Origin: Candidatus Galloscillospira excrementavium
GTDB lineage: Bacteria > Bacillota > Clostridia > Oscillospirales > Oscillospiraceae
Length of the DNA stretch: 19,371 bases
Assembly: GCA_018711785.1 (NCBI GenBank)
Contig: DVHW01000276.1
Coordinates: forward strand, 1-19,371
Direction of reading: 5' to 3'
Positions 7,111 to 15,006 of the stretch are shown here, in pieces. The first letter of the stretch is position 1; each line of letters opens with the position of its first letter. A model generated the notes under the pieces. It saw nothing but the letters and a program-made list of their open reading frames with translations, was not told where the DNA came from and made no database searches. The translations under genes were made by a program, and so were the position numbers.

Positions 7111-7161
7111 AGATGAGGTGCTCACCCTCCCTTTCGCTGATGGTCCGGACGCCCTGCCGCA
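7074..7161 (-). repeat. Direct repeat B: second copy of the uvrC leader and start
   Basis: Partner of 6841-6928 in the same orientation, ungapped, about 84 percent identical by eye. It sits directly after ecsC, where an operon partner would be expected to begin. In this copy a GTG replaces the ACG five codons before the ATG, but the GGGAGG lies too close to it to serve. Confidence 0.85.
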
Positions 7162-7169
7162 GAGCTGTT

Positions 7170-8072
7170 TTACGTCCCACTGGCAGGCCTGTCCGCATCC
7201 TTGGGGCGGCGCTTCCGCCAGCCGCTGACCTCCCCCGGGCCCTGCCGCAGCTTCGGGGGCTGGGCGCTCCGGCTGTCCCGTATCTTCTCCAGGAACCGCT
7301 TCTGGTATTTCAGGGCCGCGAAGCGCTCCACCTTCCAGGTGATGGAGCAGTTATACACCCCGCCGATGAGCCCCACGATGGGGTAGCCCTGGATAAACTT
7401 CACCACCAGCAGGGAGGCCGAGAGCTCCTTGGCCGTGCGGCGCATCTGCTCCTCCAGCTGGAAGGAGGGCCGCTCCCCCCGGTCCAGGGCCCGGCCGGTC
7501 TCGTCCACCAGGCGGCTGTACCCCGCCCGGTCGGCCTGGGGGGCCAGGGCGGCGCAGAGCAGGAGGAGGATGTAGTACCGCTCCTCCGGGGTGTCGTAGC
7601 TGAAGCCGAAGCGGGAGGCCGCCTTGTACACCCCCCGCAGCAGCAGGGCCAGGAGGATGGGGATGTCGGGCAGGCCCAGGCCCAGCAGGCCCAGAACAAA
7701 TCCCTCCGTGGTGGCCACCGCCACGTTGAGCAGGGCGCCCAGGCCCGCCCCCCGGTCCAGCTGGCGCACCGCCCGCTGGGGGTCCAGGCTGCCGTAGTCC
7801 ACCCGGCCCATGCGGATGATGAAGTCCGCCCGCAGGCGCTTACGCCGGAACACCCGCTCCAAAAGGCCGGTCCCGTGCTGGAACAGGATCTGAAAGGCCT
7901 TGTAGAAGGCCAGGTCCATGGTCCCCTGGAGCTTGTCCGGGATCTTCTTCTCGATTTTGGCCATCAGCGCCCCGGGGCCCGCCCCGCCGCCCTTTGGGCG
8001 CAGCAGGCGCGCCTCCCGTTCCTCCAGCCGCTTGAGCTGGCTCTCATAGGGGTCCTCCCGCACCGACCGCAA
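7170..8072 (-). CDS. EcsC family protein
   Basis: About 300 residues. The central part resembles the EcsC family: ADFIIRMGRVD, then a Gly/Leu-rich hydrophobic stretch (about residues 110-150, GLGALLNVAVATTEG...LGLPDIPILLALLLRGVYKAA) and GFSYDTPEERYYIL. The C-terminal half has a second hydrophobic region (LLVVKFIQGYPIVGLIGGVYN) and ends in a basic tail. EcsC is named after the third gene of the B. subtilis ecs operon; its biochemical role is not settled. The frame is open to 8147, but that part overlaps the HPr terminator. I place the start at the TTG at 8072, 7 nt after GGAGG; a GTG one codon upstream (8075) is the main alternative. There is no clear promoter in the short gap after the terminator. 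uvrC follows after the duplicated leader. Confidence 0.8.
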   Translation of the reverse strand: MRSVREDPYESQLKRLEEREARLLRPKGGGAGPGALMAKIEKKIPDKLQGTMDLAFYKAFQILFQHGTGLLERVFRRKRLRADFIIRMGRVDYGSLDPQRAVRQLDRGAGLGALLNVAVATTEGFVLGLLGLGLPDIPILLALLLRGVYKAASRFGFSYDTPEERYYILLLLCAALAPQADRAGYSRLVDETGRALDRGERPSFQLEEQMRRTAKELSASLLVVKFIQGYPIVGLIGGVYNCSITWKVERFAALKYQKRFLEKIRDSRSAQPPKLRQGPGEVSGWRKRRPKDADRPASGT

Positions 8073-8112
8073 CACGATCCCTCCCGTTCCCCGCCGCGCG
8101 CGGCGCAGCGAT

Positions 8113-8144
8113 GAAAAAAAGCGCCGCTCTTCGCGGCGCTTTTT
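8113..8144 (-). terminator. Rho-independent terminator of the HPr gene
   Basis: A 12-bp stem (8116-8127 with 8133-8144, loop TCTTC) made of GCGCCGC/GCGGCGC flanked by A5/T5. On the minus strand it ends in a run of seven T. It lies 12 bp after the HPr stop codon. The symmetry means it could also stop transcription from the other side. Confidence 0.93.
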
Positions 8145-8156
8145 CACAAGCGTGGC

Positions 8157-8420
8157 TTATTCGGAGAAGTTGGAATTGATGAGCTCCACGAGCGAATCAA
8201 TGGCTTCCTTCTCATCAGGGCCGTCCGCGATGAGGTTGACGGAGGTGCCCTTCACGATGCCCAGGGAGAGCACGCCCAGAAGGCTCTTCGCATTCACTCT
8301 GCGCTCATCCTTCTCCACCCAGATAGAGCTCTTGAACTCGTTTGCCTTCTGGATGAAGAACGTGGCGGGTCTTGCATGCAGGCCGACCTGGTTGTTGACG
8401 ACTGCTTCTTTCATGTACAT
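8157..8420 (-). CDS. ptsH: Phosphocarrier protein HPr
   Basis: General phosphocarrier of the sugar phosphotransferase system: takes phosphate from enzyme I at a histidine and passes it to sugar-specific EIIA domains. The 87-residue product is the usual length. With the ATG at 8420, the active histidine in VGLHARPAT is residue 15 and the regulatory serine in NAKSLLGVLSLGI is residue 46, exactly the family numbering, which supports this start; an AGGGGG element lies 9 nt upstream. Ser46 is the HPr kinase/phosphorylase target used for carbon catabolite control in Firmicutes, and the presence of His15 separates it from Crh. It is a single-gene unit with its own promoter and terminator. Neither enzyme I nor HPr kinase lies in the window. 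Confidence 0.96.
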   Translation of the reverse strand: MYMKEAVVNNQVGLHARPATFFIQKANEFKSSIWVEKDERRVNAKSLLGVLSLGIVKGTSVNLIADGPDEKEAIDSLVELINSNFSE

Positions 8421-8465
8421 AAGCATTATCCCCCTAAGTGAGTACTCGCGCAGTTCTCTCTTTAT

Positions 8466-8494
8466 AGAATAGCAAATTTCCCCGCCACCGTCAA
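8466..8494 (-). promoter_or_regulatory. Sigma-A type promoter of the HPr gene
   Basis: On the minus strand a -35 box TTGACG (8489-8494) and a -10 box TATTCT (8466-8471) are separated by exactly 17 bp, each one base off consensus. The expected start is near 8459, giving a leader of about 40 nt. No cre-like palindrome is evident around it. Confidence 0.8.
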
Positions 8495-8710
8495 TGACAA
8501 TTTGCATAAAATGTGAGGCTCCACGGCGATTTCTTCCGCGCGCCGGCGCAACATTCCGGCCGGCGGGAGCCCCGCCAGCCAGAACAGCCCTGTCCTTCGG
8601 GTGAGGTCACTTCAGCTCCGCCACCGTGACGCCGTCCTCAAGGCGCGGGGGCCCAGTCCCCCCGGAGCCCCCCTGCTCTCCGAGGGGGACGGGAGATTTT
8701 CCCGCCATGG
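8495..8710. other. Spacer between mutS2 and the HPr promoter
   Basis: About 215 bp without a working gene. It holds the duplicated mutS2 end (8607-8639), a 65-bp G/C-skewed block between the two copies (runs of C at 8664-8677, G at 8683-8687), and a small GGCGGG/CCCGCC hairpin near 8563-8577. None of the hairpins has a T-run, so no terminator for mutS2 can be named with confidence. Confidence 0.5.
8607..8639 (-). pseudogene. Second copy of the mutS2 3' end
   Basis: A 33-bp block encoding EDGVTVAELK-stop in the same sense as the mutS2 end EDGVTVVELK-stop (8711-8743), 104 bp further downstream. The two differ at four bases: two synonymous changes (ACG/ACC, GTG/GTA) and one Ala/Val codon with two. 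The match includes two more bases past the stop (GG at 8605-8606 and 8709-8710). The block is in frame with an ATG at 8708, giving a 33-codon frame with a Gly/Pro-rich start, but I see no evidence that this is a gene. It is probably a remnant of another mutS2 allele. Confidence 0.7.
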
Positions 8711-11086
8711 TCACTTCAGCTCTACTACGGTGACGCCGTCCTCGCCCTCGCCGTAGCGGCCGGGGCGGAAGGACTTGACATAGGGGCTGCGCTTCAGGTG
8801 CTCCCGCACCGCCCGGCGCACCGCGCCGGTGCCCTTGCCGTGGATGACGGTGACGGTCTCCAGCCGGCCCATGACGGCGTTGTCCAGGAACAGGTCCAGA
8901 GCGGCCACCGCCTCGTCGGTCATCATGCCCCGCAGGTCTACCTCCGGGGAGGCGCCCAGGGCCCGCAGCTGCCGCTCGGCCCGCTGGACCACCCGCCGGG
9001 CCTCCTTTTTGGCCTGGCCGCCGTCCTCCACCACCCGGACCTCGTCCTGCTTGGCGGTGATCTTCAAGATCCCGGCCTGGAGCTGGAGGGCGCCGTCCTT
9101 CCCCACGCTGAGGACCTGGGCCCGGGTGCCCCCCATCTTCACCAGCTCCACCGTGTCTCCCGCCTTGGCCGGGCGGGTGGGGGGCGGCGCGGGCAGGTCA
9201 GGTCCCGCGCCCAGGGCGGCCTCCGCCTCGTTGAGGCGGTGGCGCAGGCCGGCGCGCTCCTCGTTGACCCGCTGCCAGTCCTCCTCTTTGCGCTGCTTCC
9301 GGCGCATCTCGTTGAGCTCCTGGAACACCTGGTCGGCGGTCTCCCGGGCCTCGGCCAGGATGGCGCGGGCCTCGGCCTGGGCCTTTTCCCGGGCCTTGGC
9401 CTTTTCGGCCTCGATCTGGGCGCGGTACTCCCGGGCCGCCCGGGCCGACTCCTCCATCTCCCGGCGCAGCCGCGCGGCCTCGCTCTGCTCCTGCTCCATG
9501 GCCTGGCGCTGCCGGTCCAGCTGGGTGAGCACATCCTCAAAGCGGACGTTTTCCGCGTCGATGCGCGCCGCCGCCCGGTCGATGACGTGCCGGGGCAGGC
9601 CCAGCCGCTCCGAGATGGCGAAGGCGTTGGACTTGCCCGGGATGCCGATGAGCAGCCGGTAGGTGGGGGCCAGGGAGTCCACGTCGAACTCGCAGGAGGC
9701 GTTCTCCACCCCGGGGGTGGTCATGGCGTAGACCTTCAGCTCGGCATAGTGGGTGGTGGCGGCCACCAGGGCCCCCAGGCCCCGGGCCTCCTCGATGACC
9801 GCGGCGGCCAGGGCGGCCCCCTCCACCGGGTCGGTGCCCGCTCCCAGCTCGTCGAAGAGGATGAGGGTGCGCTCCCCCGCCTCCTTAAGGATGCCCACGA
9901 TATTGGTCATATGGGAGGAGAAGGTGGACAGGTTCTGTGCGATGGACTGCTCGTCCCCGATGTCGGCCAGCACCCGGTCAAAGACCACGGCCTGGCTGTC
10001 CGCCGCCACCGGGATGTGGAGGCCGCACTGGACCATCAGGGTCAGCAGGCCCAGGGTCTTGAGGGTCACGGTCTTGCCGCCGGTGTTGGGGCCGGTGATG
10101 ACCAGGGTGTCGAACTTCTCCCCCAGGAAGAGGTCGTTGGCCACCGCCTTGGCCGGGTCCAGCAGGGGGTGGCGGGCCCGGCGCAGGGCGATGCCCCGCC
10201 GGGCGAGCCGGGGGGCAGCGGCGTCCATGCGCAGGGAGAGCCTGCCCCGGGCGAAGATCTCGTCGATGAGGATGAGGAGGTCGTAGTCCTGGCGGATGTC
10301 CTCCTTGCTGGCCGCGCACTCGGCGGAGAGGGCGGCCAGGATGCGGTCGATCTCCTTCTCCTCGGCGGCGTGGAGCTCCCGCAGCTCGTTGTTGGCCTTC
10401 ACCACCCCCATGGGTTCGATGAAAAAGGTGGAGCCGGAGGCCGACACATCGTGGACCAGGCCGGGGATATCGTTCTTGTGCTCCGACTTCACCGGCACCA
10501 CGTACCGGTCGTTGCGCTGGGTGATGATGGACTCCTGGAGGTACTTGGACTGGTTGGAGGAGAGGATGCGCTGGAGGATGTCCCGCACCTTGGAGGCGGT
10601 GGCACGGATCTTCCTCCGGATGTCGGCCAGCTCAGGGCTGGCCGCGTCGGCGATCTCCCCCTCTCCCAGAATGGAGCCGGTGATTTTGTCCTCCAGGGCC
10701 CGCTTCACCGTCAGGGAGCGGAAGAGGTGGTCGATGCAGGTCCTGTCCTCCCCGTCCCCGGTGTAGTCCCGGGCCCCCCGGGCGGCGCGGAGGACGGCAG
10801 CGATGTCCAGCAGCTCCCGGGTGTTGAGGGCGCCCCCCATGTCGGCCCGCTGGAGGGAGGCCGCCACCGGCTTCACCTCGGAGAGGGCCGGGGTGCCCCG
10901 CAGGGCGATGAGGCCCACCGCCGCGGTGGTCTCGTCCAGGCGGCGCTGTACGTCGTCCTCGTCGGTGAGGGGCCGCAGGGCCAGGCAGCGCGCCTTGCCC
11001 TCCTCGGTCACCGCCTGGGCGGAGAGAAGCTCCAGCACCCGGGGCAGCTCCAGGGTGTGGATGGATTTTTCAAACAGGTCGGTCAT
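8711..11086 (-). CDS. mutS2: MutS2 (endonuclease / ribosome-rescue MutS homologue with Smr domain)
   Basis: A 791-residue MutS2. It lacks the mismatch-reading N-terminal domain of MutS and begins with the core/lever region. The ATPase has Walker A GPNTGGKT (332-339) and Walker B ILFDELGAGTDP (Asp412, Glu413). A Glu/Ala/Arg-rich coiled coil follows (about 520-620), then a KOW-like segment (AGDTVELVKMGG...). The C-terminal Smr domain (about 713-791) carries VDLRGM and the HGKGTG motif (749-754). In the literature MutS2 is linked to suppression of homologous recombination and, in Bacillus, to splitting collided ribosomes. GAGG lies 7 nt before the ATG. The 145 bp upstream hold a structured terminator of the exporter genes and only a weak AT-rich promoter candidate. 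The 3' end is partly duplicated just downstream. Confidence 0.96.
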   Translation of the reverse strand: MTDLFEKSIHTLELPRVLELLSAQAVTEEGKARCLALRPLTDEDDVQRRLDETTAAVGLIALRGTPALSEVKPVAASLQRADMGGALNTRELLDIAAVLRAARGARDYTGDGEDRTCIDHLFRSLTVKRALEDKITGSILGEGEIADAASPELADIRRKIRATASKVRDILQRILSSNQSKYLQESIITQRNDRYVVPVKSEHKNDIPGLVHDVSASGSTFFIEPMGVVKANNELRELHAAEEKEIDRILAALSAECAASKEDIRQDYDLLILIDEIFARGRLSLRMDAAAPRLARRGIALRRARHPLLDPAKAVANDLFLGEKFDTLVITGPNTGGKTVTLKTLGLLTLMVQCGLHIPVAADSQAVVFDRVLADIGDEQSIAQNLSTFSSHMTNIVGILKEAGERTLILFDELGAGTDPVEGAALAAAVIEEARGLGALVAATTHYAELKVYAMTTPGVENASCEFDVDSLAPTYRLLIGIPGKSNAFAISERLGLPRHVIDRAAARIDAENVRFEDVLTQLDRQRQAMEQEQSEAARLRREMEESARAAREYRAQIEAEKAKAREKAQAEARAILAEARETADQVFQELNEMRRKQRKEEDWQRVNEERAGLRHRLNEAEAALGAGPDLPAPPPTRPAKAGDTVELVKMGGTRAQVLSVGKDGALQLQAGILKITAKQDEVRVVEDGGQAKKEARRVVQRAERQLRALGASPEVDLRGMMTDEAVAALDLFLDNAVMGRLETVTVIHGKGTGAVRRAVREHLKRSPYVKSFRPGRYGEGEDGVTVVELK

Positions 11087-11127
11087 AACACTACCTCGTC
11101 TTTTCTGCGTTGCCTATATGATACACC

Positions 11128-11229
11128 AAAACCGCCCGTTTGAACAGCACCAGCCCGCCGAAACGTCCAAAATGCGTTCGGCGGGCTGGTTTCCCAGCGG
11201 GGCAGGGCCTCCACTGGGCGGCGGTTTTT
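11128..11229 (-). terminator. Structured terminator region after the ABC exporter genes
   Basis: Directly after the exporter stop codon. An inner perfect 14-bp stem (11149-11162 with 11177-11190, 14-nt loop) is enclosed by a second pairing (AAAACCGCCC at 11128-11137 with GGGCGGCGGTTTT near 11216-11228, allowing a small bulge). On the minus strand the outer stem ends in GGTTTTGG, a short T-run. A terminator is likely but not textbook. Confidence 0.55.
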
Positions 11230-11231
11230 CG

Positions 11232-13280
11232 TTATTCCAGCTCAAAAGCGCCGGTGTAGAGCTGGTAGTACACCCCGTGCTGGGCGATGAGGTCCTCGTG
11301 GTCGCCCCGTTCAATGATGCGGCCGTGGTCCAGCACGATAATGGCGTCGGAGTTGCGCACCGTGGACAGCCGGTGGGCGATGACGAACACCGTCCGGCCG
11401 GACATCAGGGCGTCCATGCCCCGCTGGACAATGGCCTCGGTCCGGGTGTCGATGGAGGAGGTGGCCTCGTCCAGGATCATCACTGGAGGATCGGCCACGG
11501 CGGCCCGGGCGATGGCGATGAGCTGCCGCTGGCCCTGGGACAGGTTGGCCCCGTTGCCGGTGAGCATGGTGTCGTACCCGTCGGGCAGGCGGCGGATGAA
11601 GTCGTCGGCATTGGCCAGCACGGCGGCAGCCTCCACCTCCTCGTCGGTGGCGTCCAGGTTGCCGTAGCGGATGTTCTCCCGCACCGTGCCGGTAAAGAGG
11701 TTGGTGTCCTGGAGCACGATGCCCAGGGAGCGGCGCAGGTCGGGCTTTTTGATGTTGTTGATGGAGATGCCGTCGTAGCGGATCTTGCCGTCGGCGATGT
11801 CGTAGAAGCGGTTGATGAGGTTCGTGATGGTGGTCTTGCCCGCGCCGGTGGCCCCCACGAAGGCCAGCTTCTGGCCCGGCTTGGCGAAGAGGGTGATGTC
11901 GTGGAGGATGGTCTTGCCCTCCACATAGGAGAAATCCACGTGGTCAAACCGCACGTCGCCGGTGAGCTTGATGAGGTAGTAATCCTCTTCCGGCACATTG
12001 CGCACCGGGCCCTGGATCAGGCGGTAGAAGGGCTCTCCGCCTTCCTCCTGGTACTTCCACGCCCAGGTCTGCTCACCTCCGGCCACGGGCTCCGGGAGCT
12101 CTGTGATGGTCCCGTCGTCCTTCTTCTCCACCGGCACCATTGTGGCTTCGGCATTGTGGGGGACCTTCCAGGCCCAGAGGTTCGTGCGCGCCGAGGTCTC
12201 CTCCAGCTGGTGGCCATTCTTGTCGTAGGCCACATTGACCAGGGTGACGGTGCCGTGGTCCTCCTCGGAGGGCTCATCCATCAGGTCAAAGATGCGCTGG
12301 GCGCCAGCCAGTGCCATGATCACCGAGTTCATCTGCTGGGAGATCTGGCTGATGGGGTTGGTAAAGCTCTTGGAGAGCTGGAGGAAGGTGGCGATGGTGC
12401 CCAGAGTAATGGCGCCGCCGATGCCGTTCAGGGCCAGGGCGCCGCCCGCCATGGCGATGATGACATACTGGACATTGCCGATGTTGATGAGGATGGGCAT
12501 GAGGATGTTGGCGTACTTGTTGGCCTTATCGGCGCTCTCAAACAGGGCGTCGTTGACCTTGCTGAAGCCCTCCTGGGCCTCGGTTTCATGGCAGAAGACC
12601 TTGACTACCTTCTGGCCGTTGATCATCTCCTCGATGTAGCCGTTCAGGTCGCCCAGCTTCATCTGCTGGCGGACGAAATAGCGGCCGCTGCGGCCGGCCA
12701 GGAACCGGGTGACGCAGAGCATCCCGATGATGCACACGATAACCACTCCGGTCAGGGCCAGATTGGTGGCCAGCATGCTCACAAAGGTGACCAGGATCAT
12801 CATGCCGGAGTTGATCACCTGGGGGATGCTCTGGGAGAGCATCTGGCGCAGGGTATCCACGTCGTTGGAGTAGACGCTCATCACGTCGCCGTGGGCGTGG
12901 GTGTCAAAGTACTTGATGGGCAGGGTCTGCATGTGGCTGAACAGGTCGTCCCGGATGCGCTTCTGCACGCCCTGGGAGATGGTGACCATCAGGCGGTTGT
13001 AGGCGAAGGCACACAGGGCGCCCACGATATACAGCCCGGCCATCATCAGAAGGACCCGCACCAGGCCGCTGTAATCGGGGGTCTCCATGGCCAGCAGGGG
13101 GGTGATGTAGTTGTCGATCAGATTGCCCAGAAAGAGGGAACTGGACACCGAGGCGATGGCGCTGACGAGGATACAGAAGATCACCAGCACGAACAGAGCC
13201 ATATAGCCCCGGCCCACATAGCTCATCAGCCGGCGGACCGTATGACTCTTCTTCACAGGGGTCCCGGTTGACTTATTCAT
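11232..13280 (-). CDS. ABC exporter half-transporter, catalytic subunit (with linker insert)
   Basis: A 682-residue membrane exporter half: transmembrane domain (about 20-325), then an ATPase domain. Walker A is VGATGAGKTT (476 on), Walker B ends in LDE with catalytic Glu605, and the switch His636 (IAHR) is present, so this subunit carries the complete ATP site half. Its signature motif is LSQGQ rather than LSGGQ. It pairs with the preceding gene, whose features are complementary (heterodimers such as TM287/288, BmrCD, LmrCD). About 100 residues (340-438) are inserted between the two domains, with two WAWK motifs (369-372 and 406-409). The frame is open to 13310; the ATG at 13280 is chosen because GGGAGG lies 8 nt upstream. 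It overlaps the stop of the partner gene by 8 bp, so translation is coupled. The substrate is unknown; drugs or lipids are the usual guess. Confidence 0.92.
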   Translation of the reverse strand: MNKSTGTPVKKSHTVRRLMSYVGRGYMALFVLVIFCILVSAIASVSSSLFLGNLIDNYITPLLAMETPDYSGLVRVLLMMAGLYIVGALCAFAYNRLMVTISQGVQKRIRDDLFSHMQTLPIKYFDTHAHGDVMSVYSNDVDTLRQMLSQSIPQVINSGMMILVTFVSMLATNLALTGVVIVCIIGMLCVTRFLAGRSGRYFVRQQMKLGDLNGYIEEMINGQKVVKVFCHETEAQEGFSKVNDALFESADKANKYANILMPILINIGNVQYVIIAMAGGALALNGIGGAITLGTIATFLQLSKSFTNPISQISQQMNSVIMALAGAQRIFDLMDEPSEEDHGTVTLVNVAYDKNGHQLEETSARTNLWAWKVPHNAEATMVPVEKKDDGTITELPEPVAGGEQTWAWKYQEEGGEPFYRLIQGPVRNVPEEDYYLIKLTGDVRFDHVDFSYVEGKTILHDITLFAKPGQKLAFVGATGAGKTTITNLINRFYDIADGKIRYDGISINNIKKPDLRRSLGIVLQDTNLFTGTVRENIRYGNLDATDEEVEAAAVLANADDFIRRLPDGYDTMLTGNGANLSQGQRQLIAIARAAVADPPVMILDEATSSIDTRTEAIVQRGMDALMSGRTVFVIAHRLSTVRNSDAIIVLDHGRIIERGDHEDLIAQHGVYYQLYTGAFELE

Positions 13281-15006
13281 TCTCCCCGCCTCCCTTCGTC
13301 TGGGACTCATAGATCTCCTGATAGATTGCGCAGGTCTGGAGCAGCTGCTCGTGGGTGCCCATGGCGCTGACCACGCCGCCGTCCATCACCAGGATCAGAT
13401 CCGCGTCCTCGATGGAGGAGATGCGCTGGGCGATGATGAACTTGGTGGTGTCCGGGATCTCCTCCCGGAAGGCCATGCGGATCAGGGCGTCGGTCTTGGT
13501 GTCCACCGCGGAGGTGGAATCGTCCAGAATGAGGATCTTGGGCTTCTTCAGCAGGGCCCGGGCGATACAAAGCCGCTGCTTCTGGCCGCCGGAGACATTG
13601 GTGCCGCCCTGCTCGATGTAAGTGTCATACTTGTCGGGGAACTCCTGGATGAAGGGGTCGGCCTGGGCCAGCTTACAGACCCGGACCATCTCCTCGTCGG
13701 TGGCGTTCTTGTCGCCCCAGCGCAGGTTCTCCTTGATGGTGCCGGAGAAGAGCACATTTTTCTGGAGCACCATGGCCACCTGCTCCCGCAGGGCCTCCAT
13801 GTCGTAGTCCCGCACGTCCACGCCGCCCACCAGGACCCGGCCCTCGGTGACATCATAGAGCCGGGGGATGAGCTGGACCAGGGTGGTCTTGGAGGTGCCG
13901 GTGCCGCCCAGGATGCCCACGGTCTGACCCGACTTGATGTTCAGGTTGACGTTCTTCAGGCACTCCTTCTCCGGGTCATTGGCATAGCTGAAGCTGACGT
14001 TCTCAAAGACCACGGAGCCGTCCTTGACCTCCTCCACGGGATTGGGCCCGTTGCGCAGGTCGCTCTCCTCGGCCAGCAGCTCAGTGATCCGCTCGGCAGA
14101 GGCCCGGGCCACAACGATCATCACCACCACCATGGAGAGCATCATCAGGCTCATCAGGATCATCATGATATAGCTGAACATGCTGGTGAGCTGACCGGTC
14201 GTCATGGTGCCGCCCACAATGAGGTGGGCGCCCAGCCAGGACACAGTGATGATGCAGGCGGAGACGCACAGCTGCATCAGGGGCGCGTTGAAGGCCAGGA
14301 TCTTCTCCGCCTTGGAAAAGTCCAGGTAGATCTCCTGGGAGACCCGGCCGAACTTCTCCTTCTCGTGCTCCTCCCGGACAAAGGACTTGACCACCCGGAT
14401 GCCCAGCAGGTTCTCCTGGACCACATTGTTCATCCAGTCGTACTTTTTGAACACCCTTTCAAAGATGGGATGGGCACGGCTCATAATGAACAGCAGGCCC
14501 AGGGCCAGGACCGGGATCACGATCAGGAAGATCAGGGCCAGCTGGGGGTTGATGGTGAAGGTCAGCACCCACGCGCAGATGAGCATGATGGGGCAGCGCA
14601 CCGCCACCCGGATGATCATCATGAAGGCCATCATCACGTTCGTCACGTCGGTGGTCAGCCGGGTGATGATGCCGGCGGTGGAAAACTTGTCGATGTTGGA
14701 AAACGAGAACTTCTGAACATTCCGGTACATCTCCCGGCGGAGGTTCCGGGAAAAGCCGGTGGAGGCCCGGGCCGCATAGCGGCCGGACAGGGCGCCCAGC
14801 AGAAGGGCAATCAGGGCCATGGCCACCACAGTGATGCCGTACTGGATAATATGGCCCATACTGCCGGCCTTGACGCCCTCATCCAGCAGTTTGCCTGTCA
14901 TCATCGGGATCAGGACATCGAAGGCCACCTCTCCAATGACAAAAATCGGCGTCAGGATGGTGTCTCGTTTGAATTCGCCGATACAGGCAGTCAGGCGTTT
15001 GATCAT
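13273..15006 (-). CDS. ABC exporter half-transporter, degenerate-site subunit
   Basis: A 577-residue exporter half with six predicted membrane helices in residues 15-300 and an ATPase domain after 330. Walker A is GGTGTSKT (367-374). The catalytic Glu after Walker B is replaced by Asp496 (LDDSTSAVD), and the switch His is replaced by Gln527 (IAQR). The signature VSGGQ (471-475) is normal and would complete the active site of the partner. This Asp/Gln pattern is typical of the non-hydrolysing half of heterodimeric exporters. AAGGAGG precedes the ATG by 8 nt. It lies 100 bp after the MarR-type gene and overlaps the second exporter gene, so the three are probably one unit controlled from the promoter at 15590-15618. 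Confidence 0.93.
   Translation of the reverse strand: MIKRLTACIGEFKRDTILTPIFVIGEVAFDVLIPMMTGKLLDEGVKAGSMGHIIQYGITVVAMALIALLLGALSGRYAARASTGFSRNLRREMYRNVQKFSFSNIDKFSTAGIITRLTTDVTNVMMAFMMIIRVAVRCPIMLICAWVLTFTINPQLALIFLIVIPVLALGLLFIMSRAHPIFERVFKKYDWMNNVVQENLLGIRVVKSFVREEHEKEKFGRVSQEIYLDFSKAEKILAFNAPLMQLCVSACIITVSWLGAHLIVGGTMTTGQLTSMFSYIMMILMSLMMLSMVVVMIVVARASAERITELLAEESDLRNGPNPVEEVKDGSVVFENVSFSYANDPEKECLKNVNLNIKSGQTVGILGGTGTSKTTLVQLIPRLYDVTEGRVLVGGVDVRDYDMEALREQVAMVLQKNVLFSGTIKENLRWGDKNATDEEMVRVCKLAQADPFIQEFPDKYDTYIEQGGTNVSGGQKQRLCIARALLKKPKILILDDSTSAVDTKTDALIRMAFREEIPDTTKFIIAQRISSIEDADLILVMDGGVVSAMGTHEQLLQTCAIYQEIYESQTKGGGENE

Noticed and set aside
8076..8147. N-terminal extension of the EcsC-family protein starting at 8147
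   Set aside because: It would run through the HPr terminator hairpin and gives a basic, non-conserved leader; a ribosome site favours a start at 8072 or 8075.
8607..8708. A 33-codon frame (ATG at 8708) as a possible small gene after mutS2
   Set aside because: Its end is the duplicated mutS2 tail and its start is skewed Gly/Pro-rich spacer; no convincing ribosome site.
11087..11130. Possible promoter of mutS2 (TATCATATAGG region)
   Set aside because: AT-rich -10-like bases are present but no convincing -35 at correct spacing; too weak to annotate.
8798..11143. A 781-codon open frame on the plus strand, antisense to mutS2
   Set aside because: It mirrors mutS2 codon structure in GC-rich DNA; the translation is low-complexity Gly/His/Leu/Val with no domain, and mutS2 is complete on the other strand.
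10803..13271. An 822-codon plus-strand frame antisense to the exporter gene
   Set aside because: Shadow of the exporter codons; no recognisable domain or ribosome site, and Asp/His/Gly-rich composition typical of antisense frames.
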